64,000 nucleotides of DNA from Nioella nitratireducens (GTDB taxonomy: Bacteria > Pseudomonadota > Alphaproteobacteria > Rhodobacterales > Rhodobacteraceae): assembly GCF_001879715.1 (NCBI RefSeq), contig NZ_MNBW01000012.1, positions 1-64,000 of the forward strand, read 5' to 3'. Under the pieces are notes generated by a model. That model was not told the origin of the DNA and did not search any database. It saw nothing but the letters and a program-made list of their open reading frames with translations. Shown here piece after piece: positions 18,635 to 28,320 of the stretch. The stretch's first letter is position 1. Each line of letters begins with the position of its first letter. A program made the position numbers and the translations under genes.

Positions 18635-19471
18635 TCAGGTGACCGATCCGGTCTCCGAGAGGGGCCAGTAGAAATCCGGCGGCAACCCGGCCTCGGCGCG
18701 TTTTTCCTCGTTGAACGGAGGCTTTAGCGGACCGTGGAAGTAGGTTTGGACAAGCCGGTGGAATTCGTCCTTGGGGTCGATGTCATGGCGTCCGCAGAGG
18801 AAGTGGAACCATTTGGAGCCATAGGCCACATGATGCACCTCTTCTGCGTAGATGACCTCCAGCGCCGCGACGGCCTGTTCGGCGGCTGGGTCTGTGGCCT
18901 TGCGAAAAACCTCGATCATCCCCGGCGTCACGTCCAGCCCGCGCGCCTCCAGCACCATGGGCACCACGGCCAGACGGCCCATGATATCCTCTGCCGTCTC
19001 TTCCGCCGCACGCCACATGCCGGCATGGGCGGGCAGATCGCCGTAGAAACTGCCCATGGTGTCGAGACAGCCGGTCACCAGTTGGAAATGCTTGGATTCC
19101 TCGTCGGCCGATTTGACCCAATCGTCGTAGAATCCGATGGGCATCGGGACATGGCCAAACCGCGCGATGATGTCCCAATGCAGATCGACCGCGTTCAGTT
19201 CGATATGCGCGACCGCATGCAGCAGCGCCTTGCGCCCCTCGGGGGTGCCGGGGCGGCGGCGCGGTACGTCGCGCGGGTCCAGCAGGTCAGGCTGCGCGGG
19301 GCGGGCAGGGCGCAGGGGTGGGGTGGCCGTTCCAACCGCGATCGGCGCGGCCTCGCCCGTGCGCGATGCAACCCACTGTGCCGCGAACCGGCGGCTGAGA
19401 TCGGTCTTTTCGCGGGCGTCGGCGGTTTCAAGCACCGTCGCTGCCATCTGGGTCAGCGTCGTCGGGGTCAC
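18635..19471 (-). CDS. Ferritin-like DUF455 protein
   Basis: A 278-residue protein of the DUF455 ferritin-like family. Helical segments contain a candidate di-iron ligand set: HIELNAVD (E and H), SADEESKHF, AEETAEDI and IYAEEVHHVAYG. The function is not established; oxidase or storage-type di-iron chemistry is an inference from the fold. A GTG start at 19471 overlaps the peroxiredoxin stop codon by four bases (GTGA), so the gene is translationally coupled to bcp, which suggests a link to peroxide or iron handling. Confidence 0.82.
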   Translation of the reverse strand: MTPTTLTQMAATVLETADAREKTDLSRRFAAQWVASRTGEAAPIAVGTATPPLRPARPAQPDLLDPRDVPRRRPGTPEGRKALLHAVAHIELNAVDLHWDIIARFGHVPMPIGFYDDWVKSADEESKHFQLVTGCLDTMGSFYGDLPAHAGMWRAAEETAEDIMGRLAVVPMVLEARGLDVTPGMIEVFRKATDPAAEQAVAALEVIYAEEVHHVAYGSKWFHFLCGRHDIDPKDEFHRLVQTYFHGPLKPPFNEEKRAEAGLPPDFYWPLSETGSVT

Positions 19472-19929
19472 AGGGCCTGCACCGCCTCCAGCACGTCGGC
19501 GGCGTGGCCTGCGACCTTCACCTTGGGCCAGACACGGGCGACGGTGCCCGCGCCATCAATCAGGAAAGTGGCGCGCTGGATGCCCATGCTCTTCTTGCCA
19601 TACATGTTCTTTTCGACCCACGTGCCGTAGGTTTCGCACAGCGTTCCATCGGCATCTGACACGAGGATGACGCCGAGGTCATGCTTGGCGATGAATTTCT
19701 CATGCTTGGCGACAGTATCCCTGGATACCCCGATGACCGTCGCGCCCGCGGCCTGAAAGTCGGGCAGCATGGCGGTGAAATCATTGGCTTCGGTGGTGCA
19801 GCCCGGCGTGTCGTCGCGCGGGTAGAAATACAGCACCACGGGGCCGGGGCGCAGGGAAGACAGGGTCAGATCGGTGCCCCCGTCGCGGGGCAGGGTGAAA
19901 TCCGGGGCGGTCGTTCCGGGGTCGATCAT
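19468..19929 (-). CDS. bcp: Thioredoxin-dependent peroxiredoxin (Bcp/PrxQ type)
   Basis: A 153-residue thiol peroxidase reducing H2O2 and organic hydroperoxides. The peroxidatic Cys44 lies in PRDDTPGCTTEAND. The resolving Cys five residues later in the E. coli type is Asp here, so the enzyme is either 1-Cys or uses the Cys in GTLCETYG. The ATG at 19929 has AAGGAG just upstream; a frame opening at 20025 lacks homology. It is first in the operon with the DUF455 gene. Confidence 0.92.
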   Translation of the reverse strand: MIDPGTTAPDFTLPRDGGTDLTLSSLRPGPVVLYFYPRDDTPGCTTEANDFTAMLPDFQAAGATVIGVSRDTVAKHEKFIAKHDLGVILVSDADGTLCETYGTWVEKNMYGKKSMGIQRATFLIDGAGTVARVWPKVKVAGHAADVLEAVQAL

Positions 19930-20046
19930 GAAAAGCTCCTTGTCATCGGCGGAAAAACGCAAGTCCGGTTTGCAAGCTAGGCGAAATGCGGCGAAGATAA
20001 AGACCGAAAGAGACCAACAGACCAATCTGATCGAGCACCATCCCTG

Positions 20047-23000
20047 ATGTCAGACACCGGCCCCGATCCGCTGCCGCCCCGACCGAGGCGCCGGCGTCCC
20101 CTGCGCTGGCTTTTGCGGGGCGTTGCGTTGTTGGTTGTTCTGACAACGGGGCTGTTGCTGGCGCTGGCCTATCCGCCCGGCGGGGGCCGGGTCGTGCCGC
20201 TGCCGGAATGGGCGCGGGCGCGGATCGAGGCCCGGATCGACGCGTCGATGCCTGCGGGCGAGGTGACGGTGGGCAGTGTCGGCGTGGCCCTGTCGCGCGG
20301 GCGCCTGATGCCGCGCATCCGCTTCACCGACCTGCGCCTGTCCGAGGCGGGGCAGCCCCGCGTCATCCTGCCTGCACTCGAGGTCGAGATGGACCGCGCT
20401 TCGATGCTGCGCGGCGACATGCGCCCGCGCCGCGTGGCCATCCTCGGGGCGGGTCTGCGGGTGGCGCGGGCGGCGGATGGCAGCCTCGACCTTGCCTTCG
20501 CGGGAACCGAGTCCGCCGAACCCCGCGATCTGGCCCAGACCATGGCGGGGATCGACCGGATGTTCCAGCAAACGGTCTTTTCCCGGCTGGAACGGGTGGA
20601 GGGGCAGGGCATGACCCTGAGCATCGAAGACTCGGACTCGGGCGAGATCCTTCGAATTTCCGATGCGACGATAGATCTGCATCCGGCAGGGGACGCCCTG
20701 ATCCTGTCGGCCGAGGGGGCGTTGGAGGATCGGCCCGACAGCACCCTGTCGCTGACCTTCGTGCGCCATGCCGACCTGTCGGAAACCGTGGCGGCGGCCG
20801 AGTTCACCAACCTGCACAGCCGCGATATCGCGCTGTTTTCCGACGCGCTGGAATGGCTGACGCTGGTCGATGCGCCACTGTCGGGGCGGCTGTCGACGGT
20901 GCTGTTCGATGACGGGTCGGTTGGCACGCTGTCCGGCGCGCTCGATGTCGGGGCCGGGCAGGCGGTGCCCGGCGGCGGTGTCGATCCGCTGCCGCTGAAC
21001 GCGATGATGCTGAGTTTTGATTACGACGCCGCCTCGGCGCGCATGTGGATCAACGATTTCACGCTGGATGCCCCGGCCTTGTCGGTTCGGCTCTCGGGTC
21101 ATGCGACCTTGCAGGACGGGCCGATCTACCTTGCGCAGGTGCAACTCGATGAAATCACCGCCGATCCGCCCGGCGTGTTCGCAGCCCCCGTCAGCTTTGC
21201 CGGGGGGGCGGTCGATCTGCGGCTGCAACTCTACCCCTTCGCCTCGGTGGAGTTCGGCCAAGCGGTGCTGTTCGACGAAGGGCTGCACCTGACCATGCGC
21301 GGGCGCGTCGCGGCGGAACCAGAGGGGTTGGCGGTGCGCCTTGACGCCGAGGTGCCGGACCTCGAGGCCAGCCGCGTTGCGCCGCTGTGGCCGGTGTCGG
21401 CCATTCCGCATACTCGGGACTGGATCGACGAGAACGTCCTTGGCGGCACCATCCAGAACGTGCGTGCAGGGCTGCGTCGCGCCGCAGGAGAGCCGGGTAC
21501 ACGGGTCGCCGTGACCTTCGACTTTCACGATGCACTGGTGCGTGGATTGCGGCGGATGGCCCCGATCGAGGGCGGGGCCGGGTATCTCGACATCAGCGAC
21601 AACGCCGTTACGGTTGCCCTGCACGAGGGACATGTAACCGCCCCGGATGGCGGCGACCTCGACCTTGCGGGCAGCGTCCTGCGTATTTCCGACACCCGCG
21701 AGCGCGAGCCGCCGATGCGGATCGACCTGTCGGTCGAGGGACCGATTTCCTCGGCGCTGACGCTGATCGCGGCAGAGCCGTTCAACCTGCTCGACCAGTT
21801 CCCGTTCGATCCCGCAACCGTGGCCAATGGCCGGGCTGATCTGCGTGGGACGTTGTCCCTGATCCTTCAGGAACAGGTCCGGTCCGAGGATGTAACCTTC
21901 GATTTCGGTGGCACGCTGCGTGGCGTCACCTCGCGCGAGTTGGTGCCGGGGCGGGTGTTGCGGGCTGCCAGCCTGACGCTCGCGGCGGATAACAGCGCGC
22001 TTTCGATTGGCGGGCAGGCGGACCTGGACGGGCTGGAAGCAAACGCCACCTGGAGCCGGGCGCTTGGCCCCGACAGCACGCCCGACAGCCGCGTGACCGG
22101 AACTGCGACGCTGACCCCCCAGTCGCTGGCCGCCTTCGGAGTGCGCTTGCCCGACGGAATTCTGCGCGGGCGCGGCGCAGGCAATTTCACCCTCGACCTG
22201 GCCCGTGGACAGCCGCCAAGGCTGGCGGTCACCTCGGACCTTGCCGGACTGGCGCTGTCGGTGCCGTCGCTTGGCTGGTCGCTGTCCTCTGGCGGCACCG
22301 GGCAGTTATCGGCGGATATCCTGCTTGGCGAGGCCCCCGCCGTGCCCCGGCTGGAGATTTCGGGCGCGGGGTTGCAGATGGCGGGGTCGGTGCAGCTTGC
22401 GGCGGATCAGAGCCTCGACCGTCTGTCGGTTGATCGCCTGACCATGGGCAACTGGCTGGACGTGTCCGGTGCGCTGGTGGCGCAGGGCAATGGGTTGCGG
22501 GTTCAGGTCAATGGCGGCGAGGTCGATCTGCGTGGCCTGCCGCAAGGCGCGGGTGGGGGCGGGGACTCGCTGCCGCTCGACATCCGTCTCGACCGGCTGA
22601 CGGTGACCGACGCGATTTATTTCACCAATTTCAGCGCCGGTCTGGGCGGCACGCCGATGAGTGGCGATTTCCGGGGGCTGGTCGGGGGACAGATCGACGC
22701 GCAGGGCACGGTGGTCGCCGAGGCGAACGGCATGGCGGTGCGGCTTTCGGCGGCGGATGGCGGCGGGCTGTTGCGCGCGGCGGAGATTTATCCTGGCGCC
22801 TATGGCGGAGTGCTGGACCTGATCCTGCGTCCCTTGCCGGGGCCAAACCGCTATTCAGGCCTGCTCACCATTAATAACCCGCGCCTGCGCAACGCCCCGG
22901 TCATCGCGGAATTGCTCAATGCCATTTCCGTGGTTGGGCTGCTGGAACAACTGGCCTCCGGCGAAGGCGTGGCGCTTGGCGATGTGCGGGTGGTGTTTTC

Positions 23001-23310
23001 GCTGGAACCCGACGTGGTGACGGTCACGGACGCGACCGCAATCGGCCCGTCGATGGGGCTGTCCCTGGACGGGATTTACAATATTCCCAGTCGCTACATG
23101 GACTTCGAAGGCGTTTTGTCACCTTTCTATATGGTCAACGGGCTGGTGGGCGGGTTATTCACCCCGCGCCGCGAGGGGCTGTTCGGATTCACCTATCGCC
23201 TGACGGGGTCGCCCGACAACAGCGAGGTATCGGTCAACCCGCTCTCGGTCTTGACGCCCGGCATCTTCCGGGAAATCTTCCGTCGCCCGCCCCCGGAGGC
23301 TGCACAGTGA
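20047..23310 (+). CDS. Large AsmA/YhdP-like envelope protein (DUF3971)
   Basis: A 1087-residue protein with a basic N-terminus, one transmembrane helix (about 22-42) and a long beta-rich periplasmic part ending in an AsmA-like C-terminal region (about 850-1087, with [14 protein letters not shown] and [10 protein letters not shown]). Proteins of this superfamily (AsmA, TamB, YhdP) form hydrophobic grooves and take part in lipid traffic between membranes. That role is inferred here from family architecture. Its stop overlaps the GTG start of queA (GTGA), so the two are co-translated. Confidence 0.82.
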   Translation: MSDTGPDPLPPRPRRRRPLRWLLRGVALLVVLTTGLLLALAYPPGGGRVVPLPEWARARIEARIDASMPAGEVTVGSVGVALSRGRLMPRIRFTDLRLSEAGQPRVILPALEVEMDRASMLRGDMRPRRVAILGAGLRVARAADGSLDLAFAGTESAEPRDLAQTMAGIDRMFQQTVFSRLERVEGQGMTLSIEDSDSGEILRISDATIDLHPAGDALILSAEGALEDRPDSTLSLTFVRHADLSETVAAAEFTNLHSRDIALFSDALEWLTLVDAPLSGRLSTVLFDDGSVGTLSGALDVGAGQAVPGGGVDPLPLNAMMLSFDYDAASARMWINDFTLDAPALSVRLSGHATLQDGPIYLAQVQLDEITADPPGVFAAPVSFAGGAVDLRLQLYPFASVEFGQAVLFDEGLHLTMRGRVAAEPEGLAVRLDAEVPDLEASRVAPLWPVSAIPHTRDWIDENVLGGTIQNVRAGLRRAAGEPGTRVAVTFDFHDALVRGLRRMAPIEGGAGYLDISDNAVTVALHEGHVTAPDGGDLDLAGSVLRISDTREREPPMRIDLSVEGPISSALTLIAAEPFNLLDQFPFDPATVANGRADLRGTLSLILQEQVRSEDVTFDFGGTLRGVTSRELVPGRVLRAASLTLAADNSALSIGGQADLDGLEANATWSRALGPDSTPDSRVTGTATLTPQSLAAFGVRLPDGILRGRGAGNFTLDLARGQPPRLAVTSDLAGLALSVPSLGWSLSSGGTGQLSADILLGEAPAVPRLEISGAGLQMAGSVQLAADQSLDRLSVDRLTMGNWLDVSGALVAQGNGLRVQVNGGEVDLRGLPQGAGGGGDSLPLDIRLDRLTVTDAIYFTNFSAGLGGTPMSGDFRGLVGGQIDAQGTVVAEANGMAVRLSAADGGGLLRAAEIYPGAYGGVLDLILRPLPGPNRYSGLLTINNPRLRNAPVIAELLNAISVVGLLEQLASGEGVALGDVRVVFSLEPDVVTVTDATAIGPSMGLSLDGIYNIPSRYMDFEGVLSPFYMVNGLVGGLFTPRREGLFGFTYRLTGSPDNSEVSVNPLSVLTPGIFREIFRRPPPEAAQ

Positions 23311-24374
23311 AACTGGACGATTTCGACTTCGACCTGCCCGAAGGGCTGATCGCCACCCGACCGGCCAAGCCGCGCCCGTCTGCCCGGTTGCTGCACGCCG
23401 TCGGGGACGAGATCCGGGATCTGCATGTCTTCGACCTGCCCGACCTGTTGCAGCCCGGCGACCGGCTGATCCTGAACGACACCAAGGTGATCCCGGCACG
23501 GCTGACCGGGCGGCGCTGGCGCGAGAGCGCGCAAGGCACGGTGTCGGCCAAGATCGAGGTGACGTTGCTGGAGCCGCAGGCCAACGGCACATGGTCCGCG
23601 CTGGCGAGGCCGCTACGCAAGCTGGCGCTTGGCGAAACCGTTATTTTCGACGCGGGATTGGAGGCCGAGGTGGCCGGGCTGGACAGTGGGCTGACCCTGC
23701 GGTTCAACCAGACGGGCGAGGCATTCGACACCGCGCTGAACGCGGCGGGCGCCATGCCGCTGCCGCCCTATATCGCCGCCAAGCGGCCTGCGGATGCGCA
23801 GGACCGCGAAGATTACCAGACAGTCTGGGCACGCCGCCAGGGCGCGGTCGCGGCCCCCACGGCATCGCTGCATTTCGACGAGGGGTTGATGGCGGCGCTT
23901 GCAGCGCGGGGGGTCGGGGTCACCTTCGTGACGTTGCATGTCGGTGCGGGCACGTTCCTTCCGGTCACGGTCGAGGATGTGACGACACACCGGATGCATG
24001 CCGAATGGGGCGAGGTGACAGAGCAGGCCGCCGCCGAGATGAACACCACCCGCGCAGCGGGCGGGCGGATCGTTCCGGTGGGCACCACCGCGCTGCGCCT
24101 GATCGAAACCGCCGCGCAAGAGGACGGCACGATGGTGCCGTGGCAGGGCGATACCGATATCTTCATCTACCCCGGTTATCGCTTCAAGATCACCCAGGGT
24201 CTGATGACCAACTTCCACCTGCCGAAATCGACATTGATGATGTTGGTTTCGGCCCTGATGGGCCCCGATCGGATCAGGAAAATCTACACTCACGCGATCA
24301 CGGAAAATTACAGGTTTTTTTCATATGGTGACGCGTCGTTGCTTTTCCCCACTTTGGGCGCAATCTGCCGATAA
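23307..24374 (+). CDS. queA: S-adenosylmethionine:tRNA ribosyltransferase-isomerase
   Basis: A 355-residue QueA that adds the cyclopentene ring from SAM to preQ1-modified tRNA in queuosine synthesis. Family landmarks are [20 protein letters not shown] at the start, [30 protein letters not shown], and [17 protein letters not shown] near the C-terminus. GTG at 23307 follows GGAGG at 23295-23299 and overlaps the preceding stop by 4 bp. Confidence 0.96.
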   Translation: MKLDDFDFDLPEGLIATRPAKPRPSARLLHAVGDEIRDLHVFDLPDLLQPGDRLILNDTKVIPARLTGRRWRESAQGTVSAKIEVTLLEPQANGTWSALARPLRKLALGETVIFDAGLEAEVAGLDSGLTLRFNQTGEAFDTALNAAGAMPLPPYIAAKRPADAQDREDYQTVWARRQGAVAAPTASLHFDEGLMAALAARGVGVTFVTLHVGAGTFLPVTVEDVTTHRMHAEWGEVTEQAAAEMNTTRAAGGRIVPVGTTALRLIETAAQEDGTMVPWQGDTDIFIYPGYRFKITQGLMTNFHLPKSTLMMLVSALMGPDRIRKIYTHAITENYRFFSYGDASLLFPTLGAICR

Positions 24375-24459
24375 CCTATCCTGAAAAGGTCGTTTTTCGA
24401 CGGTGGCCATATGATTGGCCCTGTCATAAGGTTGAGACGACTCGAGGTGGAGCAGCGCC

Positions 24460-25752
24460 ATGAAACAGGTCATCGCCAGTGCGTGGGCCATTCTGTTCGG
24501 GCTGATGCTCTTGCAGGTCGGCAACTCACTGCAAGGCACCCTTATGGGTGTCCGCGGGGGTATCGAAGGCTTTACCACTTTCCAGCTTTCCCTGATTGCA
24601 TCGGCCTATTTCGGCGGTTTCCTGTTCGGCTCGCGTCTGGCGCCCCGGATGATCCGCCGGGTCGGCCATGTGCGTGTCTTCGCGGCGCTCGGCTCTTTCA
24701 TTTCCGCCGCCCTCATCCTCTACCCCGTCTGGACCGACCCCTATGTCTGGATGGCGTTGCGGGTGCTGATCGGGTTTTCGCTGTCGGGCGTCTACGTGAC
24801 CACGGAAAGCTGGCTGAACAACTCGGCCACCAACGAGACGCGGGGACAGGCGCTGTCGGCCTATATGCTGGTGCAGATGGTCGGGCTGGTGTTGGGGCAG
24901 GGGCTGTTGAACCTGGGCGATCCGTCGGGCTTCGTCTTGTTCATCATCCCGTCGGTTCTGGTGTCGCTCAGCTTTGCGCCGATCCTGCTGGCCGTCGCGC
25001 CGACCCCCGCGTTCGAGACCACCCGCCCGATGAGCTTGTTGCAGCTCTACAAGAACTCGCCCCTCGGCTTCGTGGGCATGATCCTGCTCGGCTTCGTCTA
25101 TTCGGCACAGTTCGGCATGGCGGCGGTCTACGGCACCGAGGCGGGGCTGAGCGTGGTCCAGATCTCGATGTTCGTATCGGCCTTTTTCATCGGCGGTATC
25201 GTGTTTCAGTTTCCCGTGGGCTGGCTGTCCGACCGGATGGACCGCCGGATACTGATCTTTTTCGTGGCCCTTCTGGGGGCGATGTCGGGGGCGCTCGGAT
25301 TTTTGTTCGGCGATATGTTCGAGATCTTGCTGGTCGTCGCGGTTCTGACCGGCGGGCTGGCGCAGCCGCTATATGCGCTGCTGATCGCCTACACCAACGA
25401 TTATCTGGAAGTGGAAGACATGGCCGCCGCATCCGGCGGGCTGGTCTTCATCAACGGGCTTGGCGCGATTGCCGGCCCGCCCGTGCTTGGTTGGCTGATG
25501 GGGCGGATCGGCCCCAGCGGCTTCTGGTTGTTCCTCGCCATCACGCTGGCCGTCATGGCGGGCTATGGCGGCTGGCGGATGACCCGGCGCCAATCGGTCT
25601 ATGCCGGGTCCGACGATTACGAGTCGGTGTCCTATACCCCGATCATGCCGAGCGCGTCGCCGGTGATCGTGGAAACCGCTCAGGAACTCTACGCGGAGGC
25701 TACGGAGGAGATGGCCGAAGCGGAGGAGGAAGAGAAGCTCACGGGGACCTGA
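24460..25752 (+). CDS. MFS transporter (YcaD-like)
   Basis: A 430-residue major facilitator with about 12 transmembrane helices. The RxxxR-type loop between helices 2 and 3 reads GSRLAPRMIRRVGHVRVFA, and GWLSDRMDRRILI is the matching motif in the second half. The C-terminal tail (about 405-430) is strongly acidic. The pattern resembles the YcaD subgroup of unknown substrate. It is followed 48 bp later by the DUF924 gene. Confidence 0.85.
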   Translation: MKQVIASAWAILFGLMLLQVGNSLQGTLMGVRGGIEGFTTFQLSLIASAYFGGFLFGSRLAPRMIRRVGHVRVFAALGSFISAALILYPVWTDPYVWMALRVLIGFSLSGVYVTTESWLNNSATNETRGQALSAYMLVQMVGLVLGQGLLNLGDPSGFVLFIIPSVLVSLSFAPILLAVAPTPAFETTRPMSLLQLYKNSPLGFVGMILLGFVYSAQFGMAAVYGTEAGLSVVQISMFVSAFFIGGIVFQFPVGWLSDRMDRRILIFFVALLGAMSGALGFLFGDMFEILLVVAVLTGGLAQPLYALLIAYTNDYLEVEDMAAASGGLVFINGLGAIAGPPVLGWLMGRIGPSGFWLFLAITLAVMAGYGGWRMTRRQSVYAGSDDYESVSYTPIMPSASPVIVETAQELYAEATEEMAEAEEEEKLTGT

Positions 25753-25800
25753 AGACCCCGGGGCACATTTGAGGCAGACGACGGAAAGGAGTGCCCTGCC

Positions 25801-26391
25801 ATGCAACACCCATCGGAAGACATCCTGTCTTTCTGGCTGGAGGAGGCCGGACCAGACAAATGGTACGGGGGCGGCGACGCCTTTGATGCCGAAATCCGTG
25901 AACGGTTCATGGACCTCTGGCAAGAGGCCCGCGACGGCAAACACGACGATTGGACAAGCCACCCGCGCAAGGCGCTGGCACTGATCATCCTGCTCGACCA
26001 GTTTCCCCGCAACATGTTCCGCGGCGAGGCAACGGCCTTCAGCACGGATTTGAAGGCCCACTCGGCGGCATGCTATGCACTGAAACAGGGCTGGGACGAA
26101 CGGTTCCCGCAACAAGAGCGTCAGTTCTTCTATCTGCCCTTCATGCATTCCGAGGGGCTGACCGATCAGGACCATTCCATGCGCCTGACCTGCCAGAAGA
26201 TGCCGGATATCCGCGAAGACAAGCTGCCCCATGCATGGGCGCACCGCGAAATCATCCGACGGTACGGCCGCTTCCCCTATCGCAACGCCGCGCTCGGGCG
26301 CGATGACAGCAGTGCAGAACGAGAGTTTCTTGAGTCCGGCGGATATGGCAAACTGCTTGACGAGTATCGTCACGAGGCGATGTGCAAGTAG
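25801..26391 (+). CDS. DUF924 family protein
   Basis: A 196-residue soluble helical protein. The family signatures DILSFWLEEA (about 6-15), LDQFPRNMFRG (about 63-73) and FFYLPFMHSE (about 106-115) are present. DUF924 proteins have a TPR-like fold and no established role. AAGGAG at 25786-25791 is the ribosome-binding site. A perfect 7-bp stem begins at its stop codon. Confidence 0.88.
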   Translation: MQHPSEDILSFWLEEAGPDKWYGGGDAFDAEIRERFMDLWQEARDGKHDDWTSHPRKALALIILLDQFPRNMFRGEATAFSTDLKAHSAACYALKQGWDERFPQQERQFFYLPFMHSEGLTDQDHSMRLTCQKMPDIREDKLPHAWAHREIIRRYGRFPYRNAALGRDDSSAEREFLESGGYGKLLDEYRHEAMCK

Positions 26392-26410
26392 TTTAGTCGT
26401 TGAACTAAAC
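26391..26410. promoter_or_regulatory. Inverted repeat after the DUF924 gene, upstream of lpdA
   Basis: GTTTAGT (26391-26397) and ACTAAAC (26404-26410) form a perfect dyad with a six-base spacer. The half-site resembles that of the palindrome at 26476-26489, so both may bind one regulator of lpdA. There is no T-run, so it is unlikely to be a terminator. Confidence 0.45.
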
Positions 26411-26475
26411 GATCGAGACGGCGAGCCGGATCGCGCGGAATTGGCGATTTCCGGGTTGATTGGGGTTTTGAATTA

Positions 26476-26489
26476 GTTTAACGTTAAAC
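26476..26489. promoter_or_regulatory. 14-bp perfect palindrome in front of lpdA
   Basis: GTTTAACGTTAAAC is a perfect palindrome ending 26 bp before the lpdA start codon. Its position over the likely promoter or 5' leader suggests an operator. The regulator is not identified. Confidence 0.55.
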
Positions 26490-26515
26490 AAATATCGACC
26501 GGAGGAGTGGAAATA

Positions 26516-27910
26516 GTGGCGGCTCAGTCTTTTGATACGGTGGTGATCGGGGCAGGCCCCGGCGGATATGTGGCGGCGATCCGGGCGGCACAGCTCGGCC
26601 AAAAGGTCGCTATCGTCGAACGAGAGCATATGGGCGGCATCTGCCTGAACTGGGGCTGTATCCCGACCAAGGCGCTGCTGCGCTCGTCTGAAGTGTTTCA
26701 CCTGATGGAACGCGCCAAGGAATTCGGACTCAAGGCCGACAACATTGGCTACGACCTCGACGCGGTGGTCAAACGCTCTCGCGGGGTGGCCAAGCAATTG
26801 TCCTCCGGCATCGGCCACTTGATGAAGAAGAACAAGATCACCGTCTTCATGGGGTCGGCCACCATCCCGGCCAAGGGCAAGGTCAAGGTCGAAACGGACA
26901 AGGGCAGCGAAGACCTGACCGCCAAAAACATCGTTCTGGCCACCGGCGCCCGCGCCCGCGAACTGCCGGGGCTGGAGGCGGATGGCAAGCGCGTCTGGAC
27001 CTACAAGGCCGCGCTGCAACCGCCGCATATGCCCAAGAAACTGCTGGTCATCGGATCGGGTGCCATCGGCATTGAATTTGCCAGCTTCTACAATACGCTA
27101 GGCGCCGACACGACGGTGGTCGAAGTGATGGACCGCGTTCTGCCGGTGGAAGACGCCGAGATTTCCGCTTTCGCCAAGAAGGCCTTTGAAAAGCAGGGGA
27201 TGAAGATCCTGCAAAAGGCGATGGTCAAGCAGCTCGATCGCGCCGCCGACAAGGTCACCGCCCATATCGAAATCGGCGGCAAGATCGAAAAGCACGAGTT
27301 CGACACGGTAATCTCCGCCGTGGGCATCGTCGGCAATGTCGAGGGGCTGGGGCTGGAGGCGCTTGGCGTCAAGATCGACCGCACCCATGTGGTCACCGAT
27401 GAATTTTGCCGCACCGGTGTGGACGGGCTGTATGCCATTGGCGATATCGCGGGGGCCCCGTGGCTTGCCCACAAGGCCAGCCATGAAGGCGTGATGGTGG
27501 CCGAATTGATCGCGGGCAAGAAGCCGCACCCGATCAAGCCGAATTCCATCGCGGGCTGCACCTATTGCCACCCGCAGGTGGCCAGCGTCGGCCTGTCCGA
27601 GGCCAAGGCCAAGGACGCGGGATACGAGGTCAAGGTTGGCCGCTTTCCCTTCATCGGCAATGGCAAGGCGATTGCCCTTGGCGAATCAGAGGGCCTGATC
27701 AAGACGGTCTTCGACGCCAAGACCGGTGAATTGCTGGGGGCCCATATGATCGGCGCGGAAGTGACCGAGCTGATTCAGGGCTATGTCGTGGGCCAGAAAC
27801 TGGAGACTACGGAAGAAGACCTGTTCGAGACCGTGTTCCCGCACCCGACACTCAGCGAAATGATGCACGAGGCCGCGCTCGACGCCTATGGCCGCGTGAT
27901 TCACATGTAA
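26516..27910 (+). CDS. lpdA: Dihydrolipoyl dehydrogenase (E3)
   Basis: A 464-residue FAD enzyme that reoxidises dihydrolipoamide of the pyruvate, 2-oxoglutarate or glycine-cleavage complexes with NAD+. It has the FAD GxGxxG in VVIGAGPGGYVA (about 8-19), the redox disulfide CLNWGC in GGICLNWGCIPTKAL, the NAD-binding VIGSGAIGIEFAS, and the C-terminal HPTLSE with the catalytic His. GTG at 26516 is chosen over GTG at 26507 because GGAGGAG (26501-26507) then has an 8-base spacing instead of overlapping the start. No E1 or E2 genes are adjacent in this window. Confidence 0.95.
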   Translation: MAAQSFDTVVIGAGPGGYVAAIRAAQLGQKVAIVEREHMGGICLNWGCIPTKALLRSSEVFHLMERAKEFGLKADNIGYDLDAVVKRSRGVAKQLSSGIGHLMKKNKITVFMGSATIPAKGKVKVETDKGSEDLTAKNIVLATGARARELPGLEADGKRVWTYKAALQPPHMPKKLLVIGSGAIGIEFASFYNTLGADTTVVEVMDRVLPVEDAEISAFAKKAFEKQGMKILQKAMVKQLDRAADKVTAHIEIGGKIEKHEFDTVISAVGIVGNVEGLGLEALGVKIDRTHVVTDEFCRTGVDGLYAIGDIAGAPWLAHKASHEGVMVAELIAGKKPHPIKPNSIAGCTYCHPQVASVGLSEAKAKDAGYEVKVGRFPFIGNGKAIALGESEGLIKTVFDAKTGELLGAHMIGAEVTELIQGYVVGQKLETTEEDLFETVFPHPTLSEMMHEAALDAYGRVIHM

Positions 27911-27920
27911 GTAGCACCAA

Positions 27921-27965
27921 GGTCGGGGGCGCAGGCCGACAAGTCCGCGCCCGCGACCGCATTTT
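27921..27965 (+). terminator. Terminator of lpdA
   Basis: GGTCGGGGGCGC (27921-27932) pairs with GCGCCCGCGACC (27947-27958) with a single mismatch, followed by GCATTTT. Confidence 0.65.
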
Positions 27966-28017
27966 CGGCACATTTCCAGCTTATCCTGTTGCGCGGCAAC
28001 CCGACAGGAGAGGCGGC

Positions 28018-28287
28018 GTGGCAAAGCTCAGCGATCAATCCGATTTCAGGTCACCTGTGCCAAGTGACAGACGGCGGGGCCTGTCCCGCCGGGGTCTTGG
28101 CCTTTCGTCGATCGTCGAATTCTGGGTCGGTCTGGCCGACAGCCTGCATCGCAACATCCTGCTCGGCATTCTGGTCTTTGTGCTTGCCGGGGCGGCGTTT
28201 CAGCTGCCGTTGTTCGAGATTTCGCTGATCTTCCTGTTCGCCTATCTCGCGCTGATGGCCATCGCCTCGCTGTTCAGTCGGCGCTGA
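28018..28287 (+). CDS. Small membrane protein, unknown function
   Basis: An 89-residue protein starting with GTG preceded by AGGAGAGG. A basic hydrophilic N-terminal third is followed by two predicted transmembrane helices (about 46-62 and 67-86) and a short basic tail (SRR). The frame, start signal and composition look like a real gene. I do not recognise the family. It is convergent with the VWA gene. Confidence 0.65.
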   Translation: MAKLSDQSDFRSPVPSDRRRGLSRRGLGLSSIVEFWVGLADSLHRNILLGILVFVLAGAAFQLPLFEISLIFLFAYLALMAIASLFSRR

Positions 28288-28288
28288 C

Positions 28289-28312
28289 GCCCTGACCCCG
28301 AAGGAACAGGGC
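28289..28312. terminator. Hairpin between convergent genes
   Basis: GCCCTG (28289-28294) pairs with CAGGGC (28307-28312) in the 33-bp gap between the small membrane gene and the VWA gene. It is a weak candidate because neither side has a T-run. Confidence 0.35.
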
Positions 28313-28320
28313 ATAAAGCC

